Source: Planctomycetota bacterium
GTDB taxonomy: Bacteria > Planctomycetota > Phycisphaerae > Phycisphaerales > Phycisphaeraceae
Direction: 5' to 3'
Length of the DNA stretch: 42,557 bases
NCBI GenBank assembly: GCA_024276075.1
Contig: JAJRXX010000047.1
Span: 1-42,557 of the forward strand
Shown here: positions 8,626 through 17,676 of the stretch, piece by piece
How the letters are laid out: every line of letters begins with the position of its first letter
Numbering within the stretch: position 1 is the stretch's first letter
Notes under the pieces: generated by a model
Databases searched by the model: none
What the model was told of the DNA's origin: nothing
Seen by the model: only the letters and a program-made list of their open reading frames with translations
Position numbers and translations under genes: made by a program

Positions 8626-8739
8626 GTAATCACCCTCAACCACGACGGCACCTAGTCTGTGCCGCCCATCTCCCAGACCTCCGAGGCCTGCTACTAACTT
8701 TTGGTCCGTCGTCCCCTCGACGCGACAAACTGACAACCA

Positions 8740-10980
8740 CTATTTTTCCGCGGCGGCGTCGATCAGATCGGGATCGGCGATGGACGTAACGCGGGACGGG
8801 GTGCCAGCTTGATGGTAGCGGTAAAACTCTTGATAGCTCTTGCGAAAATATCCCCCGGCACTGGTGCGGACACCATTTAATATCACCCCTAGAACCTCTG
8901 CGCGATGACCGCCTAGCTGACGCAGCATACGACCGACCATGCCCCTCTTGTCTTCCATCGCACGAACCACAACGGCGATGGTGTCGACGTGCTTGGCCAT
9001 CAACGCGCAATCGGATGTAAGCAACGCGGGGGGCACATCGATAATAACCACGTCATATCTGCTACGGACATCTTGTAACAACTGACTAAACGCTGAACTC
9101 TCGAATACCTCGGACGCCGCGTCCCTCGGCCGCCCCACCGGGAGAATTTCCAGCCCAGCCACCTCGACTTTCGCCGCTGCTTCTTCAAACGTCACGGACT
9201 CGTCTAAGACGTCGATGAGCCCCGGCTCGATGGTAATATCGAACAACGTGTGCTGTGACGGCCGACGGAAGTTGGCGTCGAGCACCAGGACTTTTTTACC
9301 ATCGTACGCCATACTCAAAGCCAAGTTCTGAACGACGGCTGAAATCCCACATTTCGCCTGTGAACCCACGAGCATCAGCGTTTTGTGCCCGTGCTGTTCC
9401 ATTGCGGTGAGCAACGCTGATCGTACCTGGCGAAACGTCTCGGAAATCAGCCCCGTGGGCCTGATACGAACAATGCCCTCAATGCTCTTCGGATTTGTGG
9501 GGTCCTCGGTCGCGTCGGGGATGACACCCAGCAACTCGCAATCGGGTAGCAACGCCACGTCTGCGGGACTCTTGATGCGCTGATCGAGCGTCTCTTTAAG
9601 AAATGCAAAACCTGTCACCAACCCAACCATCGCAAACACGACGCCCGGGACGATCACAACCCCTTTGGGAAAACTCAGCTTCGACGCTGCCGTCGCGGAG
9701 TAGCGGCGCACCTGCGTGCTGTCGGGGCGGTCGCTCTGGAGACGCATAGCATTTAGCATCTCCTCGGCCTTCGCGCGGCGCTGCACGAATTCCTTTGCGC
9801 GGGCTTCAATGCGACGGTACTCTTCTATCTTCTGGCTCAGGTCGCGGAGCCTTGCCCTGCTGGACTCGATACGGGGGTGGATCGCCTGCAACTGCGACTC
9901 CAGTGAGCTAGCGACTCGCTTCGTTTCCTCAAACGTCAATTCCTGTCTCTGACGGAGTATCCGTTCGATTTGGCGTTGCTTTTCCTGCTCGGCGGCCTGT
10001 ATTTGAAGGTCGATCTGCTGAACCGCGCGATGCTGATCGCCATAATTATCGAGGTATACCTCACGCTGCTCACGCAGCGCCCTGAGACGTTGGTCGCGTA
10101 TCGCCACTGCCGGGTCCGCCTCCGCCTCCGCCAACTGCTGGGGGCTGTAGTTGGTTGCACCTGACTTCTGAGACTCGATCAGTCCCTCGTAGCTTGCTCT
10201 GGCTTGCTCCAGCGTTACTTCGAGCTGGACCTTCTGCTCGGCAAGCATTTTGTAGGCGATGGTGGCTTCGTGGTTGCGCGACTCAAGTGCGGACAGGTCG
10301 TTCTGAATTTTAAATTGTTTGAGTTGCTCCTCGACTTGACGCAAATCTTGGTCGGCCCGGTCTCGCTGACGGACGATCGATTGACGAACGCCCTCGGTCT
10401 CGCCCAATGACTCAGAAGACATTTTCTCCAAGTAGACGCTGATAATGGCGTCCAGGATCACCGGGGGATCGGCTTCGTTGCCCGCGGTAAAGCTTAGGCT
10501 GATCAGTGTCGACCCTCTGATCTTGTCGGCTTTAAGGTTCTCCATAAAGTCTTCTGTGGCTTTGAGGGAATTGCCTCCAAAAGACCCAAACCACGCGGTG
10601 GACCGTACGTCGTCGCGGCGTAACACGTTGCTGATTACTTCGTTTGAACCGATGCGAACGATCTGGTTGCGGATCACCGAGTCGATCATATCCATACCCG
10701 AACGCCAACTACCCACCTGTTGCACCGGCTGGTAGGGATCGGTGACGCCACCCGTAACGATCAGCTGCGCCTCCGAGGTGTACCGCGGCGCGTATTGGCG
10801 CAAGCCGTACCACAACCCCAACCCCAACAGCAGGCTAAGAACGGACGTAATCATGATCGTGCCCGCGTACAGCCGAAACACGCGCAACGGGTCCACGGGC
10901 GTAAACCGGTGGTATCCCCCGGCAACATCGTTGCCACCCGGCTCGGAATGGGTGGTATTTGTTAATGGGTCAAAGGTCAT
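8740..10980 (-). CDS. Wzz/BY-kinase-like polysaccharide co-polymerase with degenerate Walker A
   Basis: A 746-residue inner-membrane protein with the Wzc/EpsG layout: Wzz domain, first membrane segment about 41-60, a long charged coiled-coil region (about 190-410), GNVR-like region, second membrane segment about 441-460, then a cytoplasmic P-loop domain. Walker A' reads VLVLDANFRRP (564-574) and Walker B VVIIDVPP (644-651). A C-terminal tyrosine cluster (Tyr711, 716, 720, 722) matches autophosphorylation sites of tyrosine kinases. The Walker A loop, however, reads GSQAKCGIS: the invariant lysine is Ile546, so kinase activity is doubtful. ATG 10980 overlaps the stop of the TPR gene in an ATGA arrangement, giving translational coupling. 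It would control polymer length and export with the Wza-like protein. Confidence 0.88.
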   Translation of the reverse strand: MTFDPLTNTTHSEPGGNDVAGGYHRFTPVDPLRVFRLYAGTIMITSVLSLLLGLGLWYGLRQYAPRYTSEAQLIVTGGVTDPYQPVQQVGSWRSGMDMIDSVIRNQIVRIGSNEVISNVLRRDDVRSTAWFGSFGGNSLKATEDFMENLKADKIRGSTLISLSFTAGNEADPPVILDAIISVYLEKMSSESLGETEGVRQSIVRQRDRADQDLRQVEEQLKQFKIQNDLSALESRNHEATIAYKMLAEQKVQLEVTLEQARASYEGLIESQKSGATNYSPQQLAEAEADPAVAIRDQRLRALREQREVYLDNYGDQHRAVQQIDLQIQAAEQEKQRQIERILRQRQELTFEETKRVASSLESQLQAIHPRIESSRARLRDLSQKIEEYRRIEARAKEFVQRRAKAEEMLNAMRLQSDRPDSTQVRRYSATAASKLSFPKGVVIVPGVVFAMVGLVTGFAFLKETLDQRIKSPADVALLPDCELLGVIPDATEDPTNPKSIEGIVRIRPTGLISETFRQVRSALLTAMEQHGHKTLMLVGSQAKCGISAVVQNLALSMAYDGKKVLVLDANFRRPSQHTLFDITIEPGLIDVLDESVTFEEAAAKVEVAGLEILPVGRPRDAASEVFESSAFSQLLQDVRSRYDVVIIDVPPALLTSDCALMAKHVDTIAVVVRAMEDKRGMVGRMLRQLGGHRAEVLGVILNGVRTSAGGYFRKSYQEFYRYHQAGTPSRVTSIADPDLIDAAAEK

Positions 10981-13900
10981 CGCGGCTCCACGGTCCGGGT
11001 TAATTCGTCAAGCTTTCTGCTGGCCAGCCATTGGTTTTGCTGATCGTTGGACTTCTTAGCCAGCGATATCGCTTGATTCAACATCTGCGTCGCTTCACTG
11101 TAGTCGCCTAGCTTTTGCAGAACGTCTGCCAGGTGCATGTAACTAACCGGCGTCGGACCGAGGCGTACGCTGCGCTTTAAAGCGTCGAGCGCGGATTCGA
11201 TCTGTCCCGCCTTGAACAGCGACCAGCCCAGTGTATCGAGCACCAGAGAATTGTTGGGCGCCAGGTCTGCTGCTCGCCGTGCTAGTGGGATAGCATCATG
11301 AGCGCGTCCGAGCCCCTCGGTGAGCACGTAGGCAGCGTTGTTGAGCGTGATGACGTTGTTGGGTTGCTGCTGGAGCAACCGTTCGTAGACCTCCATGGCT
11401 TTTTCGTGTTCGCCCTGCTGGTGCAGGACCAAGGCCATCAGGCGATCAAAGTGACCACGATCAGGCGACCCCTCCAGCAAGATATCTATCCTCTTGAGCC
11501 GAGCCCTTGCGGATTCGAGTTGTCCTGCTTCCGACTCGAGTTGTGCGATGCCTAGTTCGACCAGGCCGGTCTCGACCTCGTCTGACGCAGCCAATAACTC
11601 CAACTCAGAGATCGCTCGCTCAGACGTCATCGCCTGCCTCATCTGCGTGGCCACCGCGGCGACTTCGGTAAACGACTCGCACTGCTCGATGGCTCTGGAA
11701 AATGATCGCATAGCCATATCTTCGTCGCCGACCTTCACCAGCGCCTTGCCACGCAACGCGTGAAGCAAGGGAACATCGCGAACCATTTCGCCGTGGTTAC
11801 GCAGCAGGGTCACAGCCTGCGGGGCTTTGCCCGTCTGGATCAGAAGCGACGCCAACTCGCCTAACGTCTGCGGGTTTGGCGTGAGCGTAAACGCCTCTTC
11901 GAGCTTCTGCAGCGCCAGAGTTGCGTCTTTATTGATCAGCGCCTGCTGTGCCTGTAGCTGTAGCCAAATCGCCGCTTTGGGAAATAGCCTTGCCGATTCC
12001 TCCAGCAACGCTCGGCGCTGTGTCCACTGCTCGGCCTCTTGGTATAGGCTCACCAATTGCAACCGGGCTGCCACGTGTCGAGGGTCAAGCTCGAGCAGCT
12101 TGACCAACTCACGAATGGCATCGGACCGCTCCCCGCGGCGCACGTGTATGGTGGCGAGCATACGGCGGGTTGCGCTCATACCGGGGTCCAGTTTGAGAGC
12201 ATGGTTCAGGTCATCGATGACAGCGGCGTCGTTATTGGGATCGGCGGCTTGCAGGTCGGCTCGCTGGTAATAAGCAACCGCACGCCGAGGGTCGAGCTCG
12301 ATGGCACGGTTCAACGCGGTCAATGCGTCGCCCGTGTGACCGAGGTTGCGCGCGATCATGGCTTCGAGCACAAACGTTTCACCTTCTCGCCCGTGCTGAC
12401 CGACCACTTCACCAAGTATCTGTCTGGCGCGATCGGGTTCGTTGCTCAGTAAAAGAGTCTCGACATACCGGTAGCCGACGCGCTTATCCTCGGGGCTCGA
12501 CCCCCAGAGCTGCTGATACCGCTGGGCCGCCTGGACGTACTGCCCTCGCTTAAACAGGAGGTCGGCATATTCGCGGGTGGCTCTGCGCTGCTTGGGGTCC
12601 TCGGCGTTGATTGCCTGGCGAAACGCCGCCATCGCCATGTCGTCTTGGCCTGCATCGAGGTAGAACCGAGCTAGCAGCAGCCAGTCCTCGTCGGTGGCTT
12701 TGTCATTGAGGCCGTTGACGTAGTCTCGCAGCAACTGCAGCGCCCCATCGGTATCGCCCGCGAGTCGGCGCACAGCCGCTGCTGTCCCAGCGGTAAACCT
12801 GTTAAGCCCGACGTCTTTGATCAGATTGTCGACGACGCGTTGCGCCTCGGCTGCCTGGTCGCTTTGCACCAGCAGCATCGCCAACCCCCGGCGGTTTACC
12901 ACGTCACGGGGGTCTGCGGAGGCTAGTTTTTTACGGAGTTTCAGTGCTCGGCCAGCTTGACCGAACCGCTGCTCATACTGTAAGTATTCTTCACGCAGGG
13001 CACGGTTCTGAGGCGCGAATCCCATGGCTTTGCGGAGGTTTTCGATTGCTTGGCTGTGCCGACCAGCAGCGCTCTGGACCATAGCAAGCCCGCGTAGTGC
13101 TGCGGTATTATTGGGTCGCTGGCTCAACGCCTGACGGTAGGACGATTCCGAGGCACTCAAGTCCGACATGAGCCGTTGCACGTCGGCGAGCCTGCGCCAG
13201 CCTTCAGAATAAACCTTTCGCAAAGACAAGCCCCGACGAAAACTGACCACAGCATCGCCGAGCTCTCCCTTTGCCGCGTGTAGCCGACCTGCAAAAAACG
13301 CGCCATGAGCCATGTCGATATTGAGCGCCTCTGCTCGCCCGACGAGTGTTTGGGCTGTGTCCCAATCCCTTTCAAGCAGCGCCTGATCGAACCGCGTCGA
13401 CAGGACCATGGGGTCGTTGGGCTTTAGTTTGGCGGCTTGGTTCAACTCTTGGATTGCTTTTTCTTTTTCGCCCAGTCGGCGATAAAGGTGGTACCGTTTC
13501 AGGTAACGATTAAACGGATCGGTTTCCGTCTCGATTAATTCCTCAAGTACCTGGACAAGACTAGACCTGCCTTCAAACTGGCTCTCAAGGATCTCCAAGG
13601 CATTTGCGTCGGCGCCGGCTTTGCGTGCCGCTTGGATGTAAGCGCGAGCCTGCTCGGTGTCTTGACTGACGCGGATTAATTCTTGAAGACTCCGTATGTC
13701 GCTGGGATTTTCCTCGAAGCGATCTTCGAGTATCTGCCTCGCAATGTCGGGCTGACCCGCTGCGGTGTAGAGGCTTGCCAAAGTCGGGATCAGCTCCGGG
13801 ATTTTTTTCAATTCAGGCGAAGGCGATGAGAGAATGTCGATCGCCTGCTCGGCCTGACCACGCTTGGCCAATACCTGAGCTTTGTAAAGCAAGACGTACG

Positions 13901-15485
13901 GTGCGTTGGGCAGCGATTGGGCAATGACCTCCAGATGCGACTGGGCGTCGTCGAGGCGATTGAGCCCTATATAAAGTCTCACCAACTCATAGCGAGCGGG
14001 GATGTACCCCGGACGAAGCTGAATCAGCTTTTCGAGCCGATCCGTAGCGGCGCCCACCTCCCCCATCTGTACCCACGCCCTGGCTGCCAACAGCAGCGCC
14101 TCGGGACGAGTACCCTCAAACTGGGCGTTGGCGCGATCGAGCTTGACGGAGGCTTCACCCCACTGCCTCCGAGCCAAGGCGATCTTGCCCAGGATCATGT
14201 CTGTCTCACCCGATTCGCCGTGATTCGAAACCACACGATCGATTAATTCTTCTGCTTCCTGAATGACCGCTTCACGATCGGCAGGCGCATTTGAACCGGT
14301 CTTTCGCAGCAACAGTTCCGCGTATCTCACCATCGCGCCTGCGCGCAATTGATCGAGCTGAACGCCGACAAAGGGGTCTGTTGTCGGCTCAAGCTCAGCG
14401 GCGCGTTTGTATAGCTTCATTGCTTCATCGTTGCGCCGTTGAACCTGTAGAACCCTGCCCAGCGCCGACATCAACCGCGGCTCGTCGGGGTGAGCTTTTA
14501 ACGCTGTGCGAAGCAGCGTCTCCGCACGTTTTGTGGACTGTAACCGGTTGCCCCCTTGAGGCTGTCGCTCGCTTGAATCGATATTGGATAACAGCGGGAC
14601 CATCTCCAAGACCAGCCGAACCGAAGCGGGATCATCGAGTAGTTGCTTTTCGAGCTTGGTCAAAACCGACTTGGTTTCTTGTTCCAGATCGTCACGGCGC
14701 ACCAGGCCGAGGATTCGCACGTGGTTGAGTTGGCGACGCAGGTCGTTGGGGTCTTTGCGAAGCGACTCCGTGGAAATCCGCAGCGCCTCTTCGTGTAGCG
14801 ATTTGATCTCGTCCTCCACCCCGTGGACGGCACGGGCAACGAACCTTCCTTCTAGGATGTGCCAAGCGGCGAGGTAGTAATCCAATTCGCGGTCGTCGGT
14901 TAGTTGCTCGCGTGCGTCGAGCAGGTCCTGTTGTGCCTGCTGACGCTGCTGCTCGGTGATATCGAGCTTCTCCATGCGGTTGACGACTGCGATACCGCGG
15001 TATTTCTTCGCCACAGCCGCCTGTGCGGAATCGGGGTCGGCGCGAAGCCTGCTGTCCGCGTCTTCGTACATCTTTTTCCAGGATTCAAAATCGCCCAGGT
15101 CGCGTCCCAGAGCAAGGTACATCTCCATAAGTTGCTTAAACGGCTCCGGGTTTCGCGGCGCCTGCGTGATTGCCTGCTGTAGCGTGCCGAGCACCTGTAC
15201 GAGGTAGGTCCGTGCCGTACGAGGGTCGGAGGTCTTGGCACTCTTGAGCACGCGCACGTACTTGAGCATGAGATCGACATCACCGGGGCGCTTCTGGAGA
15301 GCTTTGCCGTATTGCTCAATGACCTTTTTGGTCCGGCCCTGCGCCAAAAACTGATCGCCTCGCGTAATTCTCGCAGCGGGATCGACCCGGACATAGAAAT
15401 ACCAATAACCCACAGGGGTCACCGTGACGGCGATCAACACCGTGATCAGTGCGACGACAAACTTTGTATTTACACGCCCGGCCAT
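10977..15485 (-). CDS. Giant TPR-repeat protein of the exosortase/EPS locus
   Basis: A 1502-residue protein with one N-terminal membrane anchor (about 9-30) followed by tandem tetratricopeptide repeats over nearly all its length. Typical TPR signatures recur, such as PGDVDLMLKYVRVL, EPRLMSALGRVLQVQRRNDEAMKLYKRAAELEP, LDPRRAVAYYQRADL and NNAAYVLTEGLGRAHDAIPLARRAADLAP. It resembles the large TPR proteins (PrsT-like) found with PEP-CTERM/exosortase exopolysaccharide loci, where they are thought to scaffold assembly or export; that role is inferred. The start ATG 15485 has AGGAG 6 nt upstream. It lies 18 nt after the exosortase and overlaps the kinase-like gene by 4 bp, so it is in the same operon. 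Topology suggests the repeats are periplasmic. Confidence 0.85.
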   Translation of the reverse strand: MAGRVNTKFVVALITVLIAVTVTPVGYWYFYVRVDPAARITRGDQFLAQGRTKKVIEQYGKALQKRPGDVDLMLKYVRVLKSAKTSDPRTARTYLVQVLGTLQQAITQAPRNPEPFKQLMEMYLALGRDLGDFESWKKMYEDADSRLRADPDSAQAAVAKKYRGIAVVNRMEKLDITEQQRQQAQQDLLDAREQLTDDRELDYYLAAWHILEGRFVARAVHGVEDEIKSLHEEALRISTESLRKDPNDLRRQLNHVRILGLVRRDDLEQETKSVLTKLEKQLLDDPASVRLVLEMVPLLSNIDSSERQPQGGNRLQSTKRAETLLRTALKAHPDEPRLMSALGRVLQVQRRNDEAMKLYKRAAELEPTTDPFVGVQLDQLRAGAMVRYAELLLRKTGSNAPADREAVIQEAEELIDRVVSNHGESGETDMILGKIALARRQWGEASVKLDRANAQFEGTRPEALLLAARAWVQMGEVGAATDRLEKLIQLRPGYIPARYELVRLYIGLNRLDDAQSHLEVIAQSLPNAPYVLLYKAQVLAKRGQAEQAIDILSSPSPELKKIPELIPTLASLYTAAGQPDIARQILEDRFEENPSDIRSLQELIRVSQDTEQARAYIQAARKAGADANALEILESQFEGRSSLVQVLEELIETETDPFNRYLKRYHLYRRLGEKEKAIQELNQAAKLKPNDPMVLSTRFDQALLERDWDTAQTLVGRAEALNIDMAHGAFFAGRLHAAKGELGDAVVSFRRGLSLRKVYSEGWRRLADVQRLMSDLSASESSYRQALSQRPNNTAALRGLAMVQSAAGRHSQAIENLRKAMGFAPQNRALREEYLQYEQRFGQAGRALKLRKKLASADPRDVVNRRGLAMLLVQSDQAAEAQRVVDNLIKDVGLNRFTAGTAAAVRRLAGDTDGALQLLRDYVNGLNDKATDEDWLLLARFYLDAGQDDMAMAAFRQAINAEDPKQRRATREYADLLFKRGQYVQAAQRYQQLWGSSPEDKRVGYRYVETLLLSNEPDRARQILGEVVGQHGREGETFVLEAMIARNLGHTGDALTALNRAIELDPRRAVAYYQRADLQAADPNNDAAVIDDLNHALKLDPGMSATRRMLATIHVRRGERSDAIRELVKLLELDPRHVAARLQLVSLYQEAEQWTQRRALLEESARLFPKAAIWLQLQAQQALINKDATLALQKLEEAFTLTPNPQTLGELASLLIQTGKAPQAVTLLRNHGEMVRDVPLLHALRGKALVKVGDEDMAMRSFSRAIEQCESFTEVAAVATQMRQAMTSERAISELELLAASDEVETGLVELGIAQLESEAGQLESARARLKRIDILLEGSPDRGHFDRLMALVLHQQGEHEKAMEVYERLLQQQPNNVITLNNAAYVLTEGLGRAHDAIPLARRAADLAPNNSLVLDTLGWSLFKAGQIESALDALKRSVRLGPTPVSYMHLADVLQKLGDYSEATQMLNQAISLAKKSNDQQNQWLASRKLDELTRTVEPR

Positions 15486-15503
15486 AAAATGCTCCTGATT
15501 CGA

Positions 15504-17597
15504 CTACGGCAACCCCTGGACCTGATAAGCGACCGGCTGCGATGCGGGCCACCTACCCGCGATTACGTCTACCCAATCCGGTAGGCAAGCCATGATCTCA
15601 GGTAACATCACAGATAAAAACGCTTCGGCCCGTTCTGCCGCCATGGCGGTGTCCCCCACGCCGAACATACCCACTTCAACCTTGCAATAATAGCTGTAGC
15701 GATCCCTCAGGTCGAAGGCCTTGGCCCGAACCCACTCAGGCGTCGAAAAGACCTTGCCGTTGGCTACGAAGAAGTATAGGACATTCGAAACGCGGGACGG
15801 CGAATCGGGCTGAGCAAAGCTGAAAATGGTGGCGTCGATCGTCTCACTGGGCACACGCACGGGCGTGGTGCTTAGCTGGCTCGATGCCAGCAAACCATTG
15901 CTTTCCGGGTCTTTGCGATAGCCCGGACCGGTTAGCTCAAGTGTGGCAAACCCTGTTCCGATTCCCTGCACACCCCCCGCCACATAGCAACGATCTGCCA
16001 CATGCGGGACGGTATCAGGCGTTCCGGTGTAGTAGGCGACGTGCAGGCGTGCGTAGGCCTCCGGACCCTGGGTGGGCCAACTCAGGTCCTGGTATGCGCG
16101 GGATATGTATTGTTTCGTGCCTAGCGCTTCGAGCGCTTCGGCGCTCAGCGGCGGGTCTTCGTGGACCATTTCCCACGTGCCGACTCGTTCGGGCAAGTAA
16201 AACAGAGGCCGCCTGACGGGTACCGATTGCTTGATGAGGACGATTCGAGTTGCGCCCACGACGCCGTTAAGCCCGACAACCGCCGCGAGCAGTACACCAG
16301 CCGCCACACCTAATGCCGGTAATCGTGCGGCACTCTGATTAACGGTCTTGGCGCGTGTCATCCGGTGTACACACCAAAAGCCGAGTGCCAATATGAGCAA
16401 CCCCACCAGTGACAAGCCCGATGCCAACTCACCGGTGAGCCTACCCCCAAAGAGGTCTTCGGGCCGGTTGATTGCTAGGAGCACCCCATACTCGAGCCCC
16501 ATCACAATGGTCAATACGCCGCCAAGCAGAAAGCCCTTTAAAACACGTGTCCCTTGCGCGGCGGTGCCCTCATCGGTAGCGGTGTGCTCTTGAACAGGTT
16601 CGACCCGCTTGGACGCGCGGCCGACAGAGGGAGCCCCGTCGTACACGATGATGCGATCGAGCACCCAGCCCACGAGCATAAACATGCCCGCTGCGGGGAT
16701 GAGCATGAGCATGCCGACGAATACATGGAAGTCGCCGGTGGCCTTCTCTTTATCGACCATTGATATGAGGCCGATGGCAGTGACACGGCCGATGTTCACC
16801 ATCACGGCGATCGGCACCGCCAGGGCCACCATGACCAATCGCTGCCACCAGGCGCGAGGCACGAGGTACGCCATAGCAGCGCCCAGCGCGACAAACGCCA
16901 TGAGCATACGCAGGCCCGAGCACGCTTCGGCGACGTTGAGCTTATCGACCACCCACTGGCCGTTACGCATAAATGCGAGTTCGATCGTCGAGCCGGTGAC
17001 GGAGGCGTCGACGCCTAGCATCTGTAAAACAATGGTGGACGACTTCGCGGCGACCAATTGCAACTGCCAGGCGATCTGTTCCCAGATGCGTTGCGATATT
17101 TTCACGCCCAAGGCTAGGTAGAGGATCGGAAACCAGAGCGTGCGCATGACGGCGGGGCCCAAGAGAAACAGCACCAGACCAAACAGCCCAACGATCATGC
17201 TGTAACCCTGAAACATGTCGTTGCGGACGGGGTATATACACCAAGCGAAGCTGAGTATGCCCCCAAAGAGCAGCACCAAACCCGGGAGGTACACCCGGCT
17301 GGTCGCGGACGCGAGCCTGCTTCGGTTTTGCGTGATGAAGTAGACGCTGATCAACGGCACCACCATCGCGTGCGACCAATCGCCACCCCACTCACCGGTG
17401 GCAATCCTCACCATGCGCCACAGGAAGGTGCGATGGAGCACCGCAAACAATGATCCCAGCACAGCAATCCAGCACCATCCCCGCCAAGAGATTAGTGGTC
17501 GGTCCACGCCGGGGGTAACCAAGCTCGCCGGGGGCAATTCTGTCGCCAAACTTTCCATTTGCGGGTGCGGTGACACAGTTGTCAGACTCCCTTCCAT
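15504..17597 (-). CDS. Exosortase fused to an EpsI-like domain
   Basis: A 697-residue membrane protein. Residues 40-320 form a multi-spanning exosortase with the three expected catalytic residues: Cys226 in AEACSGLRML, Arg271 in NIGRVTAIG and His291 in GDFHVFVGM. Exosortases process proteins with C-terminal sorting tags (PEP-CTERM type) in bacteria that make exopolysaccharide. A charged linker and further membrane segments (about 355-450) lead to a C-terminal soluble domain (about 455-690) with YLPERVGTWEMV and LHVAYYTGTPDTVPHVADRCYVAGG, resembling EpsI/DUF3485, usually encoded next to the exosortase. No sorting-tag substrate protein is encoded in this window. The start is ATG 17597, with a GAGG stretch upstream. 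Confidence 0.9.
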   Translation of the reverse strand: MEGSLTTVSPHPQMESLATELPPASLVTPGVDRPLISWRGWCWIAVLGSLFAVLHRTFLWRMVRIATGEWGGDWSHAMVVPLISVYFITQNRSRLASATSRVYLPGLVLLFGGILSFAWCIYPVRNDMFQGYSMIVGLFGLVLFLLGPAVMRTLWFPILYLALGVKISQRIWEQIAWQLQLVAAKSSTIVLQMLGVDASVTGSTIELAFMRNGQWVVDKLNVAEACSGLRMLMAFVALGAAMAYLVPRAWWQRLVMVALAVPIAVMVNIGRVTAIGLISMVDKEKATGDFHVFVGMLMLIPAAGMFMLVGWVLDRIIVYDGAPSVGRASKRVEPVQEHTATDEGTAAQGTRVLKGFLLGGVLTIVMGLEYGVLLAINRPEDLFGGRLTGELASGLSLVGLLILALGFWCVHRMTRAKTVNQSAARLPALGVAAGVLLAAVVGLNGVVGATRIVLIKQSVPVRRPLFYLPERVGTWEMVHEDPPLSAEALEALGTKQYISRAYQDLSWPTQGPEAYARLHVAYYTGTPDTVPHVADRCYVAGGVQGIGTGFATLELTGPGYRKDPESNGLLASSQLSTTPVRVPSETIDATIFSFAQPDSPSRVSNVLYFFVANGKVFSTPEWVRAKAFDLRDRYSYYCKVEVGMFGVGDTAMAAERAEAFLSVMLPEIMACLPDWVDVIAGRWPASQPVAYQVQGLP

Positions 17598-17676
17598 CCT
17601 CGATCGCCCCCCTCTCTACACAAACCGCCCCTCACCGGTCGGCCCCCTGTCAATACGCGATCGGCCTCAAGGCGAA

